From: JBDIAG01 sp047974565
Lineage (GTDB): Bacteria > Actinomycetota > Actinomycetes > Actinomycetales > CAWJMD01
Length of the DNA: 64,000 nt
Direction of reading: 5' to 3'
NCBI GenBank assembly: GCA_047974565.1
Contig: JBKECN010000097.1
Span: forward strand, 1-64,000
Positions within the stretch are counted from its first letter, which is position 1. Every line of letters starts with the position of its first letter. Positions 7,988 through 15,464 of this stretch are shown one piece after another. A program made the translations under genes and the position numbers. The notes under the pieces are model-generated. The model made no database searches, was not told where the DNA came from, and saw nothing but the letters and a program-made list of their open reading frames with translations.

Positions 7988-9337
7988 ATGGCTCACTTCG
8001 ACACCTCCGCCTTGCAGCCGGCGGCGGACCGGCTCACCGAACAAGGGATCGACGTCGTTCGCCTCGGTTACTCCGACATCATCGGAACCGACCGGGGCCG
8101 AGATGTTCTCGTCCAGCACTTCGCGCGCACGGTGGGTGGCGGGGTGGCCTTCTGCCGCTCGGTCTACGGCACCACGCCGCGCGGCGGGGTGGTCGACATG
8201 GAGGGTGGGCTCTCGTCCGGGCTCCCCGACATCCTGGCCTTCCCGGATGTGGACACGCTGCAGCAGGTGCCGTGGGAGCCCGGAGTGGCGCACTGCATCG
8301 CCGACCTGTTCAACCCCGACGGCACGCCCTCCGCCGAATCCCCCCGCGCGATGTTGCGCCGAGTGGTAGAGGACTTTGCCGAACTGGGGATGGTCCCCAT
8401 GGTGGGCCCGGAGTTGGAGTTCTACGTTCTCGAACGGTCCGAGAAGTCCGCGTCCGGGTGGAGCCGCTACGGCGAGGGCACCGGCAACGTCTACGTCTCC
8501 GGCCTCAAGGGCGACCCGGAGAACGTGCTGCTGGAGTCGCTGCGGCTGCTCGGCGATTACGGCATCGACGTGGTGGCCGCCAACCACGAGTTCTCCTCCG
8601 GACAGTTCGAGATCAACCTCTGGCACGGTGAGGCCCTCGATGCCGCCGACCGGGCCCACCGGTTCAAGGCCGCGATCAAGGAGCTCGCCCGCCGGCAGGA
8701 CCGGCTGGCCACCTTCATGCCCAAGCCCTTCAACGACGAGGGCGGCTCGGGTTTCCATCTGCACTTCTCCATGTGGGACGGCGACAACGCGCTGTTCGAC
8801 GACCCCGATGGCCCGGACGGGCTGTCCGAGGTGGGGCGCTACGCCGTCGGCGGCGTGCTGGCCCACGCCCCGGCCCTGGCTGCCCTGTCCAATCCGACGA
8901 TCAACTCCTACAAGCGTTTCGGGCCGGACACGCTCGCACCGTGGCTGATCGACTGGGGCATGGACAACCGCAGCGCGATGGTGCGGATCCCGCCGGAGCG
9001 GGGCAAGGCATCCCGGATGGAACTGCGGCTCGGCGACGCCTCGGCCAACCCCTACCTGGCGATCGCCGGGCTGCTCGCCGCCGCGCTGCTCGGCGTCCGC
9101 AACAAGATCGAGCCGCCCGACCCGCTGGTCGGGTACGGCTACGACGTGGCCCGCTCGGAGATGCTGCCCACTACCCTGGACACCGCCCTGGACGCCCTGG
9201 AGGGCGACGCCGAGTTCGCCGACCTGCTGGGTAAGCCCTTCGTCAACTCGTTCGTCGCGTACAAGCGGGACGAGATCGAGCGCTTCCGCTCCTGGATCAC
9301 CGACTGGGAGTTCGAGGAGTACACGTACCACCTGTGA
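7988..9337 (+). CDS. Glutamine synthetase-like gamma-glutamyl-amide ligase
   Basis: A 449-residue GS-superfamily enzyme. Catalytic segments are present: GPELEFYVL, ANHEFSSGQFEINL, GGSGFHLHFSMW, NSYKRF and RMELRLGDASANPYLA. The housekeeping GSI adenylylation motif NLYDLP is missing. Proteins of this kind (PuuA, and the GS-like components of aniline oxygenase systems) ligate glutamate to an amine using ATP. ATG 7988 follows an AAGGGG-like site. The P450 gene follows by 48 bp on the same strand. Operator 4 lies upstream. Its pairing with amidotransferases suggests reversible gamma-glutamyl tagging of an amine substrate. Confidence 0.85.
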   Translation: MAHFDTSALQPAADRLTEQGIDVVRLGYSDIIGTDRGRDVLVQHFARTVGGGVAFCRSVYGTTPRGGVVDMEGGLSSGLPDILAFPDVDTLQQVPWEPGVAHCIADLFNPDGTPSAESPRAMLRRVVEDFAELGMVPMVGPELEFYVLERSEKSASGWSRYGEGTGNVYVSGLKGDPENVLLESLRLLGDYGIDVVAANHEFSSGQFEINLWHGEALDAADRAHRFKAAIKELARRQDRLATFMPKPFNDEGGSGFHLHFSMWDGDNALFDDPDGPDGLSEVGRYAVGGVLAHAPALAALSNPTINSYKRFGPDTLAPWLIDWGMDNRSAMVRIPPERGKASRMELRLGDASANPYLAIAGLLAAALLGVRNKIEPPDPLVGYGYDVARSEMLPTTLDTALDALEGDAEFADLLGKPFVNSFVAYKRDEIERFRSWITDWEFEEYTYHL

Positions 9338-9385
9338 GCCCTTGCCCCGGGCGACGCCGGGGAAGCACGACGAAAGAGGAGACAC

Positions 9386-10660
9386 ATGCCCCGCCACGCC
9401 CCGGTGCCTTTGGACGAGGTCGACCTGGCAGACATCGACGGATTCGCGGACGGGCGAAGCTTCGCCCAGTTCGACACCCTGCGCGAGCAGGATCCGGTGC
9501 ACTGGAACCCCGAAGCCGCTCCCAACAGCGGGTTCTGGGCGATCACCCGGTACAACGACATCTGGCAGGTCGACCGGGACTCGGACACCTTCACCTCCGA
9601 GCAGTTCGTCAACCTCGAAGAACTGTCGCCGGAGGACCAGGAGGTGCGCCGGTCGATGCTGGAGACCGACGGTGAGCGCCACCTGGCGCTGCGTCGGCTG
9701 ATCCAGCGCCAGTTCACCCCACGCAACCTCATGAAGAACTACGAGGGATTCCTGCGCCAGCTGACCAAACGCACCGTGGACAATGCGATGGTCAAGGCCG
9801 CGGACGGCGAGATCGACTTCGTCGCCGAGATCAGCGCCGACTTCCCGATCAACGTGCTCGCCCGGCTCTTGGACGTGCCGGAGAGTGACACCGGTCAGCT
9901 CATCGCGTGGGGCAACGAGTTCGTCGGGAACACCGACCCGGACTATGCCACCGTGCTCGCGGACACCGCCGAGAGCGAGAAGTACACCCACCTGCCATTC
10001 CGTTCTCCCACGGTGCAGGAGGTGTGGGATTACGGCACCGCGCTCAAGCAGGAGCGGATCGGCGGGGACGGCACCGATCTCGTGTCGATCCTGGCCAACA
10101 AACTGCCTGAGGACGGGGTCCCGCTCACCGAGCGCGATTTCAACATGTACTTCACGCTGCTGGTGATCGCCGGCAACGAGACCACCCGGCACGCCATCTC
10201 CAGTGCGATGCTCGGCCTGATGGAGCAGCGGGACCAGCTCACCCGCCTCCAGAAGGAGCCTGAGCTGATCCAGCCTGCGGTGGAGGAGTTGCTGCGGTGG
10301 GCCTCGCCGGTGTACCACTTCCGACGCACCGCCACGAGGGACACCGAACTCGGCGGCAAGCAGATCCGCGAGGGCGACAAGGTCGTCATGTGGTTCGGCT
10401 CGGGGAACCGCGACGACGAGGTCTTCGACGATCCGTACCGCCTGGACGTGACCCGGGAGAACGTCGACCACATGACCTTCGGCAAGGGCTCGCCCCACCT
10501 GTGCCTGGGCAACAACCTGGCTCGGATGGAGATCCGGCTCATGTTCGAGGAACTGCTCCCGCGGCTTGCCGATATCGAGTTGGCCGGCGACATCAAGCGG
10601 GTCCGGTCGAACTTCGTCAACGGCATCAAGAAGTTCCCGGTGCGGATCACCGCAGCCTGA
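9386..10660 (+). CDS. Cytochrome P450 (CYP124/125/142-like)
   Basis: A soluble 424-residue P450. Visible marks are the I-helix AGNETTRHAIS, the ExxR pair in EELLR, and the heme segment FGKGSPHLCLGNNLAR with its thiolate Cys. The FRRTATRDTELGG segment and the C-terminal NGIKKFPVRI resemble the actinobacterial CYP124/CYP125/CYP142 clade, whose known members hydroxylate sterol or lipid side chains. It is probably cotranscribed with the GS-like gene under operator 4. No ferredoxin lies next to it; the reductase at 11901-12866 could supply electrons. Its substrate here is unknown. Confidence 0.92.
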   Translation: MPRHAPVPLDEVDLADIDGFADGRSFAQFDTLREQDPVHWNPEAAPNSGFWAITRYNDIWQVDRDSDTFTSEQFVNLEELSPEDQEVRRSMLETDGERHLALRRLIQRQFTPRNLMKNYEGFLRQLTKRTVDNAMVKAADGEIDFVAEISADFPINVLARLLDVPESDTGQLIAWGNEFVGNTDPDYATVLADTAESEKYTHLPFRSPTVQEVWDYGTALKQERIGGDGTDLVSILANKLPEDGVPLTERDFNMYFTLLVIAGNETTRHAISSAMLGLMEQRDQLTRLQKEPELIQPAVEELLRWASPVYHFRRTATRDTELGGKQIREGDKVVMWFGSGNRDDEVFDDPYRLDVTRENVDHMTFGKGSPHLCLGNNLARMEIRLMFEELLPRLADIELAGDIKRVRSNFVNGIKKFPVRITAA

Positions 10661-10675
10661 GACTCACACGCCCAT

Positions 10676-10705
10676 CCGCCCCCTGGGAGTCATCCCGGGG
10701 GGCGG
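10676..10705. terminator. Hairpin terminator, first of two
   Basis: A 13-bp stem (CCGCCCCCTGGGA / TCCCGGGGGGCGG, one G-T pair) with a GTCA loop, placed 15 bp after the P450 stop between convergent genes. Confidence 0.7.
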
Positions 10706-10772
10706 ACTTGTTGCCGCATGTACGAAAATGTGTCCGGGTACGCAAAAACCGTTCAGTGAGTGCGCAAGACGT

Positions 10773-10810
10773 CGGCCCGGTACCCGACTCGAAAGTCGGC
10801 TACCGGGCCG
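10773..10810. terminator. Hairpin terminator, second of two
   Basis: A 16-bp stem with one mismatch (CGGCCCGGTACCCGAC / GTCGGCTACCGGGCCG) and a TCGAAA loop. It lies 17 bp past the Rieske-like gene's stop and probably ends transcription from both sides. Confidence 0.7.
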
Positions 10811-10827
10811 TGCGGGACGAGCGCGCC

Positions 10828-11874
10828 TCAGCCGCCCACCTCGTCGGCGACCATGCGGGCCATGATCTTGCGGACCTGGATGCCTGCGGCGTCGGCCGCG
10901 ACATTGACCACGGGGCGCATGCCGTCGGTGTCGATGATCGCCTGCATGGACTCCAGCATCGTACGTACCCGGCCGTAGTACCGGGTGAAGACCGGCGCGA
11001 GGGTGCCCTGCGCGGCCGCGGAGAGCGCCGAGTTCCGGCTCACCCGCCACACGTGGCGGGTGCTGCGCTCGTCCACCGGGGTCAGCGCGTGGGTGAAGAC
11101 GAAACTGTGCACGCCGTCGGCGTCGCCGTGCCCGGCGACCGTGACGTCCCACCGGTCGACCCACAGGCCGGGCGCGACGAAGCGGCCGGACTCGCGGTTC
11201 GGGTGCGCGCTGTCCTCGGGCACGCCGAGCAGCGCGGCGTGCCACGCCGCCATCGGTGCCGGCGAGAAGTCCCGGCTGAAGCCGACCGAGGTCTCGCTCA
11301 CCTGCACCTGCAGGGGCGGTGGGGTGCCGTCAGCCAGTGACGGGGGAGCGATGTCCGGGTCGATGAACGACACGTGGGTGATGTCGGCGAAGTTGTCGTG
11401 CATGAGTTCCAGCGAGGCGGCGGTGGTCCAGGCGTCGCCGAAACTGGCCCAGCCGGGATCGCGCAGCCACTCGGTCTGCGGTGGCGTCCGTTGCGAGCTG
11501 AGCCGCCCGTCCCCGGGCCAGACCCACACGAAGGTGCCGTCCTCATGAACCGGGTACGCCTCGACCTGGGCGCCGTAGGGCACGTTCTCCTGGGTGGGCA
11601 CCGCGGTGCAGGTGCCGTCCGGGGCGTAGCGGAAACCCGTGTAGTTCGAGACGATCTCGTCTCCCTCGAGCCAGCCCGCGGACAGCGGCACCGGCCGATG
11701 GGCGCAGCGGTCCTCCAAGGCGACCGCTCGTCCGTTCTGAGTGCGGTAGAGCACCATCCGCCGCCCCAGGACGGTGCGGGCAACCGGGGTGCGTCCGACC
11801 TCGTCGCTGGTGGCCGCGGCGTACCACGAGTTGTGCGGCACGTCGGCGCAGCGCCGCTCTGGGGGCGTGCTCAT
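10828..11874 (-). CDS. Rieske oxygenase alpha-subunit-like protein with degenerate metal sites
   Basis: A 348-residue protein aligned with VanA-type Rieske oxygenases. The first cluster pair is intact (Cys57 and His59 in CAHRPVPLS). The second pair, normally C-x-Y-H-G, reads SNYTG, with Ser76 and Thr79 in place of Cys and His. At the mononuclear iron site Asp164 and His167 are kept, but the following His is Asp172 (THVSFID). As read, it cannot hold a normal [2Fe-2S] cluster. ATG 11874 has a GAAAGGA site; an alternative ATG 11904 overlaps the reductase stop. It may be a repurposed or decaying paralogue, or a non-redox binding partner. A sequencing error is unlikely because three separate positions differ. 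Confidence 0.8.
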   Translation of the reverse strand: MSTPPERRCADVPHNSWYAAATSDEVGRTPVARTVLGRRMVLYRTQNGRAVALEDRCAHRPVPLSAGWLEGDEIVSNYTGFRYAPDGTCTAVPTQENVPYGAQVEAYPVHEDGTFVWVWPGDGRLSSQRTPPQTEWLRDPGWASFGDAWTTAASLELMHDNFADITHVSFIDPDIAPPSLADGTPPPLQVQVSETSVGFSRDFSPAPMAAWHAALLGVPEDSAHPNRESGRFVAPGLWVDRWDVTVAGHGDADGVHSFVFTHALTPVDERSTRHVWRVSRNSALSAAAQGTLAPVFTRYYGRVRTMLESMQAIIDTDGMRPVVNVAADAAGIQVRKIMARMVADEVGG

Positions 11875-11900
11875 CGTCGAGTCCTTTCGGGCCGTGGTGC

Positions 11901-12866
11901 TCATGCGTCCAGAACCAGTCGTGCCGAGCGGGCCCGCGAGACGCACACCATCATGCAGTCGTTGGCTTCCTGCTCCTCAGGGTCGAGCACCGAGTCGCGG
12001 TGGTCGACCTCGCCTTCCAGAACTCCGGTCTCGCAGGTGCCGCAGATCCCCTCCAGGCAGGACCCGAGGACGGCGACCCCTGCGGCGCGCATCGCGTCGA
12101 AGACGCTCTCCTGCGGGCCCACGGTGACCGTGATCCCGGAGCGTTGCAGCGCGAGTTCGAAGGTGTCGTCATTGGAGGTGTCCACGGCCTTGGCGGTGAA
12201 GCGCTCCAGGTGCAGCGCCCCCGGGGGCCAGGACTCGCACCGCTCCTCCACCGCGGCCAGCAAAGGCTCGGGCCCGCAGCAGTAGACCAGCGTCCCGGGG
12301 CGGGGAGTGCCCAGGATCGAGTCGAGGTCGAGCATCCCCTCGTCGTCCTGCGGCACTGCTGTCACCCGGTCGCCATGATCCTTCAGCCGGTCCAGGTAGG
12401 CCATCGAGGATCGGCTGCGGCCGCCGTAGTACAGGTGCCATTCGGCGCCGGCGGCCGTCGCCTGCTCGATCATCGGCAACATCGGCGTGATGCCGATACC
12501 TCCGGCGACGAAGATGTACGCCGGGGCCGCGACGAGCGGAAAGTGGTTGCGCGGCCCTCGGATTCGCAGTGCCGAGCCCACCTGCAGTTGATGCACTGCC
12601 TGCGAGCCGCCGCGGCTGTCCGGGGTCTTGAGCACGGCGACCCGATAGTGGCCGCCCTCGCCCGGGCTGCTGCACAGCGAGTACTGCCGGACGAGGTCCT
12701 CACCAAGCAGCAGGTCCACGTGGGCACCCGGAGTCCAACCGGGCAATTGCTCGCCGGCCACCGGGGTGAGGGTCACCTCCACGACATCGGAGGCCACCTC
12801 CACGATCGAACTCACCGTCGTGTCGGTCTCCACCTCGCTGACCAGCGTTTGTGTCGCGTGGGTCAT
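11901..12866 (-). CDS. FMN/[2Fe-2S] oxygenase reductase, phthalate dioxygenase reductase/VanB type
   Basis: A 321-residue electron-transfer protein. It has an N-terminal flavin domain (RQYSLCSSP), an NAD domain (VAGGIGITPMLPM) and a C-terminal plant-type ferredoxin (CLEGICGTC plus the distal Cys in CMMVCVSRA). All four cluster Cys are intact. It would pass electrons from NADH to an oxygenase. ATG 12866 is followed by the oxygenase-like gene on the same strand, and operator 5 lies 53 bp upstream. Since its neighbour lacks cluster ligands, the working partner may instead be the P450, as in known P450-VanB-type pairs. That is inference. Confidence 0.9.
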   Translation of the reverse strand: MTHATQTLVSEVETDTTVSSIVEVASDVVEVTLTPVAGEQLPGWTPGAHVDLLLGEDLVRQYSLCSSPGEGGHYRVAVLKTPDSRGGSQAVHQLQVGSALRIRGPRNHFPLVAAPAYIFVAGGIGITPMLPMIEQATAAGAEWHLYYGGRSRSSMAYLDRLKDHGDRVTAVPQDDEGMLDLDSILGTPRPGTLVYCCGPEPLLAAVEERCESWPPGALHLERFTAKAVDTSNDDTFELALQRSGITVTVGPQESVFDAMRAAGVAVLGSCLEGICGTCETGVLEGEVDHRDSVLDPEEQEANDCMMVCVSRARSARLVLDA

Positions 12867-12918
12867 GGTCACCGTTCCAGTTTCGGGTCGGGACGGCGCC
12901 GGCCGGCGCCCTGGGTAG

Positions 12919-12938
12919 ATCGTTTGGACACGAACGAT
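12919..12938. promoter_or_regulatory. Regulon operator 5
   Basis: ATCGTTTGGACACGAACGAT, the most symmetric site (ATCGTT/AACGAT ends), 53 bp upstream of the reductase-oxygenase operon. Confidence 0.75.
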
Positions 12939-13058
12939 AGTGACTCCGGTGATGCCTGGCAAGAGTCTGTACCAAGCTGGTCGCGCGTTGCCTCGACGGC
13001 CTCGACGGGCTCGACGGTGGACGTGAAGGTGTGCGGTGGGGCCGGGGGAGACGGTGCG

Positions 13059-14372
13059 TCAGCGGCGCGGAATCCGGACGACTCCGAACAGGACCATCCC
13101 CGCGATCGCCAGCGTCGGCCAGAACCACATGAGTCCCCGGTCGCTGACGATGCCCTCACTCGCCATCACCGCGAGTCCGCCGCACACGCACACCGTGGCG
13201 GCGATCGGCTGCCACGCCGGCCCGGCGGGGCGAGGGTCGGGCGAAGGGCTCTCGAATCGTCCGACGACCAGGACGACGAGGAAGGTCAGGGTGCTCAGCA
13301 GCGCGATCCACACGAGCCGGCTGGCCCACCAGGCCCCGGTGACCGGGACCAGGTGGAATCCGAACCCGTCGAGGAAGAGGAAGGAGACGGCGATCACCGC
13401 GACCATCACGGTGAGATGCCACAGGTACCAGCTCATGATCCGCCGGTTGACCATCACCACGGCGAACCACAGGGTCGGACGGGCGAGCAGGGCGGCGAGG
13501 CGTCCTTCGGCCAACAGCACCAGGCCGATCTGCGCCAAACCCAGGAAGGCCATGGTGATCCGGGTCGGGGCGGAGTTGTTCACCGCCTCCCCGGCCAGGC
13601 CGATCATCGAGACCGGATACGGGCCGAAGGTCACCAGCAGCGTCAGGCCGGTGAGCCCCAGCGCTGCCAGCGCGAGGCGGCGCCCGGCACCGGCCAGTCG
13701 GCCGTCCAGCCAGGCGAAGCCGACCATCGACACGCTCGCCCACACGATGAGGTAGTTCGGGTAACCCAGGTAGATGTTGCCGGTCGTGATGCTCACGGTG
13801 TCGACGACGGCGGCCAGGGTCAGGCCTGCGGCGATGCTGGCGGGGCCGTACCGCTCCCACAGGGCCAGGCAGGCGGGGGTGGTGGCCACCACGAGAACGT
13901 AGGCGGCAAGGAACCAGGTGGGCACCAGGGCGACCTGGCTGAGCTGATGGAGTTGCTGGGCCGAGATGCCGGCGGCCAGCGCGATGGCGGCGACGCCAAC
14001 CCAGCAGGCGAGCAGTGGAATCAGGGGGAGCCCGAGCCGACGCAGCCGTGCTCGCAGCCAACCGGAATAGGGCTGGCCCTTCCTGCGCGCCGAACGCCAG
14101 GACAGGGCGTTGGCGTAGCCGCCGACGAAGAAGAACAGGGGCATCACCTGCGCCACCCAGGTGAGTGGATGAGTCCACGGCGCGATGTCGAGAACCGCGT
14201 GAGCGCTGATCTGGGCGCCGCTGGAGACGTGGACCGCTGCGATCGTCCAGTGACCCAGGACGACTGTGATGATTGCGGCGGCCCGCAGGAAGTCGACGGT
14301 GCGGTTCCGAGTGGGAGGCGTCTGGGCGTGAACGCGAGCGACGGCTGGCGAGGTCATGCGCTCAAGCCTCAT
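13059..14372 (-). CDS. Membrane acyltransferase, acyltransferase-3 (OafA-like) family
   Basis: A 437-residue polytopic membrane protein with about ten hydrophobic segments. The family mark R-x10-H is visible near the N-terminus (RTVDFLRAAAIITVVLGHW), and LFFFVGGYANALSWRSARRK follows. Such enzymes move acyl groups from the cytoplasm onto sugars or other exported acceptors. ATG 14372 or the internal ATG 14357 could be the start. It reads left, away from operator 6, but 133 bp separate them. A role in the catabolic regulon is unproven; it may be an unrelated neighbour. Confidence 0.82.
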   Translation of the reverse strand: MRLERMTSPAVARVHAQTPPTRNRTVDFLRAAAIITVVLGHWTIAAVHVSSGAQISAHAVLDIAPWTHPLTWVAQVMPLFFFVGGYANALSWRSARRKGQPYSGWLRARLRRLGLPLIPLLACWVGVAAIALAAGISAQQLHQLSQVALVPTWFLAAYVLVVATTPACLALWERYGPASIAAGLTLAAVVDTVSITTGNIYLGYPNYLIVWASVSMVGFAWLDGRLAGAGRRLALAALGLTGLTLLVTFGPYPVSMIGLAGEAVNNSAPTRITMAFLGLAQIGLVLLAEGRLAALLARPTLWFAVVMVNRRIMSWYLWHLTVMVAVIAVSFLFLDGFGFHLVPVTGAWWASRLVWIALLSTLTFLVVLVVGRFESPSPDPRPAGPAWQPIAATVCVCGGLAVMASEGIVSDRGLMWFWPTLAIAGMVLFGVVRIPRR

Positions 14373-14505
14373 GGTCGGCCCGGGGTGTCTGCCTGAGTAT
14401 CCACACCCAGAAAGTTCGGGCGGATCGGTACTCGACCTGAGGATCGCCAGGAAGCGTCCGATCCGACGGTCCCGAGGCGAGGTTCAGTCGACGCCGGGGT
14501 AGAAG

Positions 14506-14525
14506 ATCGTTCGCATCCTAACTAT
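14506..14525. promoter_or_regulatory. Regulon operator 6
   Basis: ATCGTTCGCATCCTAACTAT ends 9 bp before the ATG of the second amidotransferase. The spacing leaves no room for a ribosome site, so the operator must overlap the core promoter or the 5' end of the transcript. Confidence 0.6.
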
Positions 14526-14534
14526 TGTGTGCCG

Positions 14535-15254
14535 ATGCGTGCTCTCGCCATCGTCCACGATCACACCTCGCCCCTGGGCCCGGTGAAGCAAGCCCTGCGT
14601 GAGAGTGGCTTCGACGTCGTCGAGCACTCCGTCATGGTGGGGCCCGAGCCCGCCGACATGCCCCGCAGTCTGCCGGACTTCTCCACCCGTTTCCCGGCCC
14701 TGGAGGGCGTCGACGTCGTCGTGGTGATGGGCTCGGTGTGCTCGGCGTACGACCCCCGGGTCGAGGCCTGGGTGCAGGCGGAGTGCGACCTGCTGCGTCG
14801 GGCGGACACGGCCGAGATCCCCGTGCTGGGAATCTGTTTCGGGGGCCAGTTACTCGCCCTGGCGCATGGTGGTTCGGTACGTCGCACCGCTCATCCCGAG
14901 ATCGGCTTCGCCGAGGTGGACAGCGATGACGAGCACCTGGTGCCGTCTGGTCCGTGGTTCGAATGGCACTCGGACCGTTGGGAGATGCCCACCGAGGCGA
15001 CCGAGATCGCGCGAAACACCTCCGGCCCCCAGGCCTTCGTGCTCCGGCGCAATCTCGCGGTGCAGTTCCACCCCGAGGTCACCTCGGACAGTCTTCGCGG
15101 GTGGCTGGACAACGGCGGTCGCGAGGTGGCGATCGACTTCGGGCTCGACCCCGAGGCGATGCTGGCCGAGTCGGTGACCACCGATAGCCGCTCGATCACC
15201 CGGGCCGCCCGGCTGGTGCAGGGATTTCTCTCTCGGACCGCGCTGGGCAACTGA
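14535..15254 (+). CDS. Class I glutamine amidotransferase (GMP synthase-like glutaminase fold)
   Basis: A 239-residue amidotransferase with nucleophile Cys in GICFGGQ and the QFHPEV motif. It resembles free-standing GMP-synthase-type glutaminases, a different branch from the PuuD-like protein at 5502. GTG 14529 is an alternative start. There is no Shine-Dalgarno before either, so the message may be leaderless, and operator 6 abuts it. In GS-like/amidotransferase pairs such as those of aniline catabolism the partner hydrolyses gamma-glutamyl amides, so this may be the second such hydrolase of the regulon. Confidence 0.85.
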   Translation: MRALAIVHDHTSPLGPVKQALRESGFDVVEHSVMVGPEPADMPRSLPDFSTRFPALEGVDVVVVMGSVCSAYDPRVEAWVQAECDLLRRADTAEIPVLGICFGGQLLALAHGGSVRRTAHPEIGFAEVDSDDEHLVPSGPWFEWHSDRWEMPTEATEIARNTSGPQAFVLRRNLAVQFHPEVTSDSLRGWLDNGGREVAIDFGLDPEAMLAESVTTDSRSITRAARLVQGFLSRTALGN

Positions 15255-15377
15255 GCGCGCGGAGCCTCATCGAGGATCGTCCGCCGGCGGCGACGGACGT
15301 TGTTCGTGGTCTGAACGCCCGCAGGGGCCACTGCCCGGGAACCAAAGAACCCCCGAGTGTTGATTGGCCCAAGTGAT

Positions 15378-15415
15378 GATCCACAGGCGTGCCCCATCGG
15401 CGGGGTTGTCCACAG
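15378..15415 (+). other. Two DnaA-box-like 9-mers
   Basis: TGATCCACA (15378-15386) and TTGTCCACA (15407-15415) lie in the gap before comF. The second fits the actinobacterial DnaA box. Two boxes alone do not make an origin. Confidence 0.3.
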
Positions 15416-15464
15416 GTGCGGCCCGGTCCGGGCGCGGGTGTGCGGGGGCTGCTGGGGTGGAGCC

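Noticed and set aside
7961..10498. A very long open frame opposite the GS-like and P450 genes
   Set aside because: It is antisense to two genes with full catalytic motifs, has no recognisable domain, and is the kind of shadow that high-GC codon bias produces. The same holds for long frames opposite the glutamate dehydrogenase and pdtaS.
12000..14396. A long rightward frame across the reductase and acyltransferase genes
   Set aside because: It runs over two clear leftward genes and the operator, and its sequence is low in complexity (Gly/Arg/His/Gln-rich).
15378..15415. A replication origin near comF
   Set aside because: Only two DnaA-like boxes, no AT-rich unwinding region, and no dnaA or dnaN gene nearby.
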